Shown piece by piece: positions 5,944 to 10,434 of a stretch of DNA of 23,845 nucleotides (position 1 is its first letter; every line of letters begins with the position of its first letter). The stretch comes from a virus: positions 1 to 23,845 of IMG/VR virus record IMGVR_UViG_3300032287_002332. One strand, given 5' to 3'. A program made the position numbers and the translations under genes. The notes beneath the pieces were generated by a model. That model worked only from the letters and a program-made list of their open reading frames with translations, did not search any database and was not told the origin of the DNA.

Positions 5944-6131
5944 TATTTCACCAACGCCTTTCCTCTTAGAACACCGCTAACGCCTAAAGCGTCACACGAC
6001 ATTTTTACAGATACACCAACAGGTAATTGAGTTGGATAAGTTGAGATGAATTGAGCAACCGCACCTTTTGAGGGCATAGCGATTTTTTTTGTAGAACCTG
6101 AAAAGGTTTCTAGTATTACAGTGTAAGTCAT
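5943..6131 (-). CDS. Small hypothetical protein, paralogue of the 8210-8395 product
   Basis: The 62-residue product begins MTYTVILETFSGSTKKIAMP. It shares a spaced pattern with the rightward gene at 8210: SG-x-T-K near residue 12, F-I-x-x-Y near 28, L-x-x-G/I-x-x-V near 36, and G-x-x-x-G-x-A at the C-terminus. That suggests a duplicated gene now controlled from opposite arms. A promoter (6165-6186) and a perfect operator (6215-6230) lie upstream. The function is unknown. Confidence 0.7.
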   Translation of the reverse strand: MTYTVILETFSGSTKKIAMPSKGAVAQFISTYPTQLPVGVSVKMSCDALGVSGVLRGKALVK

Positions 6132-6164
6132 TTTTAGACTTCCTTTCGTTTTGTTGATAAGACT

Positions 6165-6186
6165 ATCTTACCATTGGGCACTGACA
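6165..6186 (-). promoter_or_regulatory. TGTCAG/extended -10 promoter of the 5243-6131 operon
   Basis: On the minus strand, TGTCAGTGCCCAATGG is followed by TAAGAT (6170-6165). The operator at 6215-6230 is centred 52.5 bp upstream of the -10 edge. Confidence 0.5.
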
Positions 6187-6194
6187 TTTTGGCT

Positions 6195-6250
6195 ACTTAT
6201 TTGCTAAGGCTCATTGTGATTTGTATCACACTTATTTGCTTAGGCTCATT
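6195..6250. repeat. 21-bp direct repeats flanking an operator
   Basis: ACTTATTTGCTAAGGCTCATT (6195-6215) and its one-mismatch copy (6230-6250) flank the CRP-like site at a 35-bp period. On the minus strand each copy reads ATG AGC CT(T/A) AGC AAA TAA, a five-codon ORF (MSLSK), and the only mismatch is synonymous. Confidence 0.6.
6215..6230. promoter_or_regulatory. CRP/GlxR-like operator (perfect)
   Basis: TGTGA-TTTGTA-TCACA, placed exactly between the two 21-bp direct repeats. Confidence 0.65.
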
Positions 6251-6288
6251 AGCCAATTTGTCCTTTATTTAGTTTTTCTTATGTAGTA

Positions 6289-6317
6289 AGACTATCACAC
6301 ATACCCTGAAAAGTCAA
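6289..6317 (-). promoter_or_regulatory. Second leftward promoter upstream of the 6131 gene
   Basis: On the minus strand, TTGACT (6317-6312) is followed by a 17-nt spacer and TGA-TAGTCT (-10 at 6294-6289). The operator at 6339-6354 is again 52.5 bp from the -10 edge. GGCGTGTCG (reverse of 6320-6328) abuts the -35. Confidence 0.5.
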
Positions 6318-6338
6318 GGCGACACGCCGTAGGCGTTG

Positions 6339-6354
6339 TGTGATTTACATCACT
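6339..6354. promoter_or_regulatory. CRP/GlxR-like operator (one mismatch)
   Basis: TGTGA-TTTACA-TCACT. It overlaps the stop codon of the gene at 6350-6454. Confidence 0.5.
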
Positions 6355-6454
6355 TTTTTAGAGATTCAGCGTAGGCTGGGTCTGATACGCTTTGAGCGCC
6401 AAACTCCTCATAGATTTCTAGATAAATTTCATCATAGTATTCGTTATAGTCCAT
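6350..6454 (-). CDS. Tyrosine/acid-rich mini-protein, 34 aa
   Basis: The product begins MDYNEYYDEIYLEIYEEFGA and ends AYAESLKK. A strong AAAGGAG site lies at correct spacing from the ATG at 6454, and a consensus promoter (6504-6532) precedes it, so the small ORF is well supported. The YDE(I/Y)Y start resembles the N-terminus of the zinc-ribbon protein at 2863. The function is unknown. Confidence 0.7.
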   Translation of the reverse strand: MDYNEYYDEIYLEIYEEFGAQSVSDPAYAESLKK

Positions 6455-6503
6455 TTGGACTCCTTTCAATTTGAGAACCTTTCTCAATTTTCTTTATACG
6501 AGA

Positions 6504-6532
6504 AGTATAGCAGGAAAAACCTCAAAAGTCAA
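6504..6532 (-). promoter_or_regulatory. Consensus promoter for the 6350-6454 gene
   Basis: On the minus strand, TTGACT (6532-6527) is followed by a 17-nt spacer and TGC-TATACT (-10 at 6509-6504). The operator at 6564-6579 lies 62.5 bp from the -10 edge. GGCGTGTCG (reverse of 6535-6543) abuts the -35. Confidence 0.7.
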
Positions 6533-6563
6533 ATCGACACGCCGTAAATCAGGGGAATAATTG

Positions 6564-6579
6564 TGTGTTTCTTATCACA
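6564..6579. promoter_or_regulatory. CRP/GlxR-like operator (one mismatch)
   Basis: TGTGT-TTCTTA-TCACA. Confidence 0.5.
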
Positions 6580-6583
6580 TTAG

Positions 6584-6604
6584 TTATACACACCCTGTGG
6601 ATAA
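6584..6604. other. Inverted pair of DnaA boxes
   Basis: TTATACACA (6584-6592) and TGTGGATAA (6596-6604) face each other across 3 nt. Both match TTATNCACA. CACGTG (6609-6614) and a terminator hairpin follow, the same order as around 5163-5232. Confidence 0.55.
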
Positions 6605-6618
6605 ACGGCACGTGAAAA

Positions 6619-6643
6619 ATCGCAGAGTTTTTATTTCTGCGAT
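6619..6643. terminator. Bidirectional hairpin terminator
   Basis: ATCGCAGA (6619-6626) pairs perfectly with TCTGCGAT (6636-6643) around a 9-nt loop. A run of T follows on both strands (CCTTTTTT on plus, TTTTC on minus). It ends the leftward operon whose last stop is at 6650. Confidence 0.75.
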
Positions 6644-6649
6644 CCTTTT

Positions 6650-6739
6650 TTATTCTTTTACAAATAAATAAAATCCACTAAATAAACAAATAAAAGAAAA
6701 CCAAAATAAAGCATTACCACTTATAAAAAAGTTACTCAT
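6650..6739 (-). CDS. 29-residue membrane mini-protein
   Basis: MSNFFISGNALFWFSFICLF, then SGFYLFVKE: nearly the whole protein is one aromatic-rich transmembrane helix with a charged C-terminus. The start overlaps the upstream stop as ATGA, and it is the last gene before a terminator. Its size and layout suit a membrane-active accessory peptide, but the role is not inferable. Confidence 0.6.
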   Translation of the reverse strand: MSNFFISGNALFWFSFICLFSGFYLFVKE

Positions 6740-6828
6740 TTATTTTCCTCAATTTCATTTAGTAATTCCCAAAGTATTGGCTCTAACGCTTTTGCGCTTT
6801 CGTCTAACTTTTCTTGAAGTGTTTTCAT
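6736..6828 (-). CDS. 30-residue acidic helical protein
   Basis: MKTLQEKLDESAKALEPILW then ELLNEIEENK. It is a single amphipathic acidic helix. GGAG lies upstream of the ATG at 6828, and the stop overlaps the next start as ATGA. The coupling at both ends is the main support for this gene. The function is unknown. Confidence 0.6.
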   Translation of the reverse strand: MKTLQEKLDESAKALEPILWELLNEIEENK

Positions 6829-6993
6829 TTATTTGACTCCTTTGTATAGAAAGTCCCAAGCCTTACGGCACATTAGAATTGACTCACAGTTATCGCAACA
6901 GATAGAGCCGTGAGGATTTAGATTTATGTCATAGACATCAACGAATGTATGTGTCTTTCCACATACTGAATCAAGGCGTAGCATAGTGCTCAT
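6829..6993 (-). CDS. Cysteine-containing mini-protein, 54 aa
   Basis: It begins MSTMLRLDSVCGKTHTFVDV, with ICCDNCESILMC at 31-42. C11, C32/C33, C36 and C42 with H15 could coordinate zinc. The DNCESIL segment resembles FCESCENNI in the product of 7391-7570, so the two may be distant relatives. The ATG directly follows the upstream TAA. Confidence 0.65.
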   Translation of the reverse strand: MSTMLRLDSVCGKTHTFVDVYDINLNPHGSICCDNCESILMCRKAWDFLYKGVK

Positions 6994-7230
6994 TTATTCA
7001 CTCCAACCATTTAGATTTTGAAATTCGGAATAAGGTAATTCAATTGTGAATACATTATTATTTTTATACACATTAGCATTTCCGCTTATTGTGTATTTTT
7101 CTAGGATTACAGTAGCGATACCGCTATCCTCATTTAGAGATACAATTTCCACGACTTTGTGGTTTATGTATTTTGAGGGGGGCTGAAAGAATTTTCCTAC
7201 AGCGATTTTATTAGCAAGGGAAATACTCAT
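6994..7230 (-). CDS. Small beta-rich protein, 78 aa
   Basis: The product begins MSISLANKIAVGKFFQPPSK and continues KVVEIVSLNEDSGIATVILE. The VGKFF-x-PPS...V-x-E-I pattern and alternating hydrophobics suggest the same small beta-barrel class as the VGD proteins at 1460 and 1731. The start overlaps the upstream stop as ATGA. The function is unknown. Confidence 0.65.
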   Translation of the reverse strand: MSISLANKIAVGKFFQPPSKYINHKVVEIVSLNEDSGIATVILEKYTISGNANVYKNNNVFTIELPYSEFQNLNGWSE

Positions 7231-7394
7231 TTATTTACTCCTTCGAATAGTTCTTTACATTTGTTAGGGTTTTCCCACCAAGGGAAACCTTCGTGATACA
7301 TAGCGGGTGCTAATACCACTTGACCGCAAGGGCATAAATTCATTAGCCCTTTAGGGTAGTCGCTTACAGTAGCGAATTTAGTCCAAATACTCAT
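7227..7394 (-). CDS. CPCG-containing mini-protein, 55 aa
   Basis: The frame begins MSIWTKFATVSDYPKGLMNL, then CPCGQVVLAP (21-30), with H34 and C46 available as further metal ligands. It overlaps both neighbours by ATGA. The CxCG knuckle suggests zinc binding. The role is unknown. Confidence 0.65.
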   Translation of the reverse strand: MSIWTKFATVSDYPKGLMNLCPCGQVVLAPAMYHEGFPWWENPNKCKELFEGVNK

Positions 7395-7570
7395 TTAGAC
7401 ACCTTCCATTCTGTCCACATAGGTAGACGCTCTGGGTCGGTATCGTTATACCAACGCTCAATGTTATTCTCGCAACTTTCGCAGAAAGTGTATTGAGTAT
7501 CTGCTACCTCAGAGATAGCGGATTTATGAGGGGTGTGCTCTAGGCACTTGATTATTGTTAGTGTAGTCAT
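7391..7570 (-). CDS. Cysteine/histidine mini-protein, first gene of operon
   Basis: I start this at the ATG at 7570 because GAAAGGTGG lies directly upstream; a longer GTG-initiated frame would run through the promoter. The 59 residues begin MTTLTIIKCLEHTPHKSAIS and include FCESCENNIERWY (29-41). C9, H12, H15, C30 and C33 form a credible zinc site. The promoter is at 7627-7648, with CRP-like sites at 7682-7713. Confidence 0.65.
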   Translation of the reverse strand: MTTLTIIKCLEHTPHKSAISEVADTQYTFCESCENNIERWYNDTDPERLPMWTEWKVSK

Positions 7571-7626
7571 TTTAGACCACCTTTCTTTAGAGGATTTCTT
7601 TACCTCTTGTTTTTCTTTATACTGTA

Positions 7627-7648
7627 AGTATAGCAGGGGGGTCTGACA
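7627..7648 (-). promoter_or_regulatory. TGTCAG/extended -10 promoter of the leftward 6650-7570 operon
   Basis: On the minus strand, TGTCAGACCCCCCTGC is followed by TATACT (7632-7627), the same layout as at 786-808. Confidence 0.55.
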
Positions 7649-7670
7649 TTTTGAGGGGTATAAATGTCGC

Positions 7671-7794
7671 AAATCGGACATTGTGAGGTAGGTCACATAT
7701 GAGGTAGGTCACATTTTTCGGGGGAATTATAACAATTAGGTAACGATCCTAGTAGTATCGGTGTGTCGATTTGACACGTGCCAATGTCCGATTT
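7671..7794. repeat. 13-bp perfect inverted repeat in divergent control region
   Basis: AAATCGGACATTG (7671-7683) and CAATGTCCGATTT (7782-7794) are exact reverse complements about 100 bp apart. They lie between the divergent leftward and rightward promoters. Confidence 0.6.
7682..7713. promoter_or_regulatory. Tandem CRP/GlxR-like operators
   Basis: TGTGA-GGTAGG-TCACA (7682-7697, perfect) is followed immediately by TATGA-GGTAGG-TCACA (7698-7713, one mismatch), a 16-bp tandem duplication upstream of the leftward promoter. Confidence 0.6.
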
Positions 7795-7807
7795 ATCCGA
7801 TATGTCA

Positions 7808-7823
7808 TGTGGGCTAAATCACA
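7808..7823. promoter_or_regulatory. CRP/GlxR-like operator (one mismatch)
   Basis: TGTGG-GCTAAA-TCACA, centred 52.5 bp from the rightward -10 at 7868. CGACACGCC (7826-7834) follows. Confidence 0.5.
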
Positions 7824-7844
7824 TCCGACACGCCGTGTTTGGAC

Positions 7845-7873
7845 TTGACTTTTTGACATTTCTATGCTATACT
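7845..7873 (+). promoter_or_regulatory. Rightward consensus promoter
   Basis: TTGACT (7845-7850), 17-nt spacer, TGC-TATACT (7868-7873). It drives the 7994 gene after a leader of about 114 nt that contains the stem GATAAC-ACAAG-GTTATC (7953-7969). Confidence 0.75.
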
Positions 7874-7993
7874 TCTAGTATAAGAAAAATTGAATAGTAA
7901 GAAAAATCCTAGTGAGCCTCGATAAGAGCAAATAACCTAGGTCAAGGAAAAAGATAACACAAGGTTATCGAATAAAAGAAAGGTGTTCATCAA

Positions 7994-8209
7994 ATGAATA
8001 CACTAAATACAATATCAGTAGTAGCCGAGCCTACTCACCCTATGTCTAGTAGCAATACTAAGAATAACAATATCTTTCGCCTATCAAATGGCAATTACAT
8101 TAGCCGTATGGCATATGTCTATATGGTAGCAAGTGAGAACCTTATCTCACACAAATACCTATCCCCTAACGAGAGCAAATGGGTATTTGCTAACAAGGTA
8201 GGTAAATAA
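7994..8209 (+). CDS. Hypothetical protein, 71 aa
   Basis: The start ATG at 7994 is preceded by AGAAAGGTG. It begins MNTLNTISVVAEPTHPMSSS, and the C-terminal half (FRLSNGNYISRMAYVYMVAS, then LSPNESKWVFANK) looks like the conserved part. It is the first gene of the rightward unit and is coupled to the next gene (stop TAA then ATG). No known motif is seen. Confidence 0.7.
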   Translation: MNTLNTISVVAEPTHPMSSSNTKNNNIFRLSNGNYISRMAYVYMVASENLISHKYLSPNESKWVFANKVGK

Positions 8210-8395
8210 ATGATAGCAACACTAACAAGCACATCGGGTGCTACTAAGCAAATGAACTTCAAGAATAGGGAACACCTACTAGAGTTCATCGAATTATATA
8301 AGGCCACACTACACATTGGCCAAGCGGTTTGCATTGATGCCCCACTAGTGGGTATACACAATGGGTGGATACAGGGCACCGCACCTAAGATTTAG
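8210..8395 (+). CDS. Small hypothetical protein, paralogue of the 5943-6131 product
   Basis: The 61 residues begin MIATLTSTSGATKQMNFKNR and end GWIQGTAPKI. The SG-x-TK, FIE-x-Y, L-x-x-G-x-x-V and G-x-x-x-G-x-A positions align with the leftward gene at 5943. It starts directly after the preceding stop and ends before a strong terminator. The function is unknown. Confidence 0.7.
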   Translation: MIATLTSTSGATKQMNFKNREHLLEFIELYKATLHIGQAVCIDAPLVGIHNGWIQGTAPKI

Positions 8396-8408
8396 TATCT
8401 GCAAGATC

Positions 8409-8443
8409 AATAGTGTGTCTATCAATGGGCGCACTATTTTTTT
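8409..8443 (+). terminator. Rho-independent terminator
   Basis: AATAGTGTG pairs with CGCACTATT (one G-U) around a 12-nt loop and is followed by seven T. It separates the two small early genes from the P450 unit. Confidence 0.8.
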
Positions 8444-8463
8444 GTGTTTATTTTCTGTATATC

Positions 8464-8476
8464 ATGTATCATACAT
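8464..8476. promoter_or_regulatory. Palindromic operator candidate upstream of P450
   Basis: ATGTAT-C-ATACAT is a perfect 13-bp palindrome centred 61 bp before the P450 start codon. No regulator is identified in the window. Confidence 0.35.
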
Positions 8477-8518
8477 CTGGACAAAATATTCAGATTTTAG
8501 GCTATTAGGGTTTTGGTG

Positions 8519-8524
8519 TATAAT
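8519..8524 (+). promoter_or_regulatory. -10 box, leaderless start of P450
   Basis: TATAAT followed by 6 nt and then the ATG at 8531. There is no convincing -35 and no SD. Confidence 0.6.
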
Positions 8525-8530
8525 GATTTT

Positions 8531-9700
8531 ATGATATATAAAGGAAAGTTTGACTGGCCCTATTACCATAAACTTTTAAAGAAAAGAATACAATCAGGCC
8601 ATTTCCCTAACCCAGACCCACAAAATACATTTTTTGCATTTACTAGCAAAGCAGTTGAAGATGTTGTGCTAAATAAATATAACAGTTTTAAAAAAAGCGG
8701 GGGATTCACAAGGTTAGCCTACGCTATGGGAGCAGGTCTGTTTACTGCAGAAGAGCCTAAGCACATGAACAACAAGAAAGAGATATCTCCAGCATTTGAC
8801 AATGACAACATAAAGAAATACGAAGATCAGGCTGATAAAATTGTAGACAAGGTTTTGTCTGGCTGGTCTGGTGAGATCGATGTTAGAAATGAAATGAAGT
8901 TTATTGTATTTAAAAGCATTATGGAAATTTTCTTTTCAGAAAACGCAGATCATGATTTTGAAAAAATAAAAAACGGTATAGAAGAGATATCGGACAGTGT
9001 TGCATTTGATCAAAACTATACTGGATCTGGAGAAAAGAGAGAGCAAGCCTACGGAATCTGTCAAAGGCTAGTAGATGAAAGACTGGCATCTGGTGAAAAC
9101 AAAAATGACATGATAGATATGCTTATTGCTTCATATAACAATGGCAAAATAAATTTTGAAGATATGTATTCAGAAACGCTTTCCATATTTATGGGTGGTT
9201 ATGAAACATCTGCACACACACTGGAGTGGGCAATGTACTATTTGGCAATGAACAAAGAGTGGCAGGACAAGGTGTCTGAAAAAGAAAACCTAGAGGCTTT
9301 TATTAAAGAAGTCCTAAGAGTCACTCCTCCTATATGGCTTAGTCAGAGAGTATCAGTAGAAGACGTTGTAATAGACGGAACACTTATTCCTTTTGGCACT
9401 GAGATTTCAATGAGTTCTTATGTAACTCACAGAGACGAAAATGTTTTTTCAGATCCAGAGTCATTTAAACCAGAAAGATGGTTTGATAATCCTAAACTGT
9501 CAAAGGGAGAGTATTTCCCATTTATGTTTGGCAAAAGACAGTGTGTAGGAAAAGAATATGCCTTAATGCAGATGCGATTAGTCATATCTAAGGTTGCTGA
9601 AAATTTTAATATAGAAATATTAAATCCAAATATTCATCATATTGGTGGTATTGCTTTTAGAACTAGCGAGCCAGTCAGAATGTACGTCACAAAAAAATAA
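8531..9700 (+). CDS. Cytochrome P450
   Basis: The product is 389 residues from the ATG at 8531, chosen because TATAAT lies exactly 6 nt upstream (an upstream TTG would start inside the promoter). All P450 hallmarks are present: the I-helix oxygen-binding segment GGYETS (222-227), the K-helix ExxR (E260, R263), PERW (314-317) and the haem loop FMFGKRQCVG (331-340) with C338 as the haem thiolate. The length is usual for soluble bacterial P450s and there is no membrane anchor. It is expected to be a haem mono-oxygenase that takes electrons from a ferredoxin or reductase. None is recognisable nearby, so host partners are likely. The substrate is unknown; a host lipid, terpenoid or pigment would fit. 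Codon use looks like its neighbours. Confidence 0.95.
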   Translation: MIYKGKFDWPYYHKLLKKRIQSGHFPNPDPQNTFFAFTSKAVEDVVLNKYNSFKKSGGFTRLAYAMGAGLFTAEEPKHMNNKKEISPAFDNDNIKKYEDQADKIVDKVLSGWSGEIDVRNEMKFIVFKSIMEIFFSENADHDFEKIKNGIEEISDSVAFDQNYTGSGEKREQAYGICQRLVDERLASGENKNDMIDMLIASYNNGKINFEDMYSETLSIFMGGYETSAHTLEWAMYYLAMNKEWQDKVSEKENLEAFIKEVLRVTPPIWLSQRVSVEDVVIDGTLIPFGTEISMSSYVTHRDENVFSDPESFKPERWFDNPKLSKGEYFPFMFGKRQCVGKEYALMQMRLVISKVAENFNIEILNPNIHHIGGIAFRTSEPVRMYVTKK

Positions 9701-9715
9701 TTTTTCAGATTCTGC

Positions 9716-9721
9716 TATAAT
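9716..9721 (+). promoter_or_regulatory. -10 box, leaderless start
   Basis: TGC-TATAAT, 7 nt before the ATG at 9729. Confidence 0.55.
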
Positions 9722-9728
9722 GGACGGT

Positions 9729-9893
9729 ATGGGAATATTAACTCTTTTAGACACTGAGTATCTTGATGAGTTCGACTATGGCAATTTAACATTAAAGCCT
9801 CAATATGAAATAATAGATGAGCCAGAAGAAAAGAAGGTTTATACACCAATCCCAAACAGCCGATACACATATCGCTCAATGATTCCAGACTAG
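9729..9893 (+). CDS. Small acidic protein with MGIL N-terminus, 54 aa
   Basis: The start ATG at 9729 lies 7 nt after TATAAT; an in-frame ATG at 9720 overlaps that box and is less likely. It begins MGILTLLDTEYLDEFDYGNL and ends NSRYTYRSMIPD. The N-terminus is similar to that of the next gene (MGILDNFENAWDDKFEFESK), a shared short motif M-G-I-L...(D/E)-F/K-F-(D/E). The function is unknown. Confidence 0.65.
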   Translation: MGILTLLDTEYLDEFDYGNLTLKPQYEIIDEPEEKKVYTPIPNSRYTYRSMIPD

Positions 9894-9895
9894 TG

Positions 9896-9901
9896 TATAA
9901 T
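9896..9901 (+). promoter_or_regulatory. -10 box, leaderless start
   Basis: TATAAT, 7 nt before the ATG at 9909. It begins 2 nt after the upstream stop codon. Confidence 0.6.
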
Positions 9902-9908
9902 ATAAATT

Positions 9909-10181
9909 ATGGGAATATTAGACAATTTTGAAAACGCCTGGGATGACAAATTTGAGTTTGAGTCGAAACCTATAGTAGAAAAAGACGCTATGGGCAGAGA
10001 GAAGTTCTGGGAAGATCTAGGTAGACCAGAGTCTGAGTTAGACCGTGTAGAGAGAGAAAAATATTTGAACAATGTTGGAATTTACTCGATTGAAGGTTTG
10101 GCATTACAGGACGAAGAGCCTAATCTCGCTGTAAAAATTTTTTCAGAAACTTGTTGCTCTGGCTGTACTTGTGGCAAATAA
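9909..10181 (+). CDS. Acidic protein with C-terminal cysteine cluster, 90 aa
   Basis: It begins MGILDNFENAWDDKFEFESK and is highly charged throughout. It ends with CCSGCTCGK, cysteines at 82, 83, 86 and 88. The cluster could bind a metal or be redox-active, but it is not a ferredoxin fold. It sits two genes downstream of the P450 in the same direction with its own leaderless promoter. The next gene on the opposite strand converges 4 bp after its stop. The function is unknown. Confidence 0.7.
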   Translation: MGILDNFENAWDDKFEFESKPIVEKDAMGREKFWEDLGRPESELDRVEREKYLNNVGIYSIEGLALQDEEPNLAVKIFSETCCSGCTCGK

Positions 10182-10184
10182 AGT

Positions 10185-10370
10185 TTATTTAAAAACTTGT
10201 TGAGTTTCAAGATCATCATAAATCAAACCAAACATATGCTGAAGTGCTGGATACTGGCCATCAATGTTTTTTGTAATATCTTCATCGCTCATCTTGGCTT
10301 GCTTCATTAAATTGACATTGTAAGCATTTACTGTATCAATCATTATTTCGATAACTTCTTGTCTTGTCAT
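10185..10370 (-). CDS. Small helical protein, 61 aa
   Basis: I start at the second ATG (10370): AAGGA then lies 6 nt upstream, whereas it would abut the first ATG at 10376. The product begins MTRQEVIEIMIDTVNAYNVN and is predominantly helical and soluble. It has a consensus promoter of its own (10406-10433). The function is unknown. Confidence 0.65.
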   Translation of the reverse strand: MTRQEVIEIMIDTVNAYNVNLMKQAKMSDEDITKNIDGQYPALQHMFGLIYDDLETQQVFK

Positions 10371-10405
10371 GCCCATTCCTTTTCTTTCCTAGATTGCTTT
10401 ATTAT

Positions 10406-10433
10406 ATTATAGCACGGACTGAAACAAAGTCAA
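10406..10433 (-). promoter_or_regulatory. Consensus promoter for the 10185-10370 gene
   Basis: On the minus strand, TTGACT (10433-10428) is followed by a 16-nt spacer and TGC-TATAAT (-10 at 10411-10406). Confidence 0.7.
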
Positions 10434-10434
10434 A

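Noticed and set aside
7571-7696. Long GTG-initiated N-terminal extension of the 7391 gene
   Set aside because: It would run through the promoter and operator; the ATG at 7570 has a good ribosome site.
8513-8530. Upstream TTG start for the P450
   Set aside because: It would place the start codon before the TATAAT; the ATG at 8531 fits the consistent TATAAT-N6-ATG rule.
9909-10181. Ferredoxin partner for the P450
   Set aside because: The only cysteines are a terminal CCSGCTC cluster; no ferredoxin iron-sulphur motif or fold is seen.
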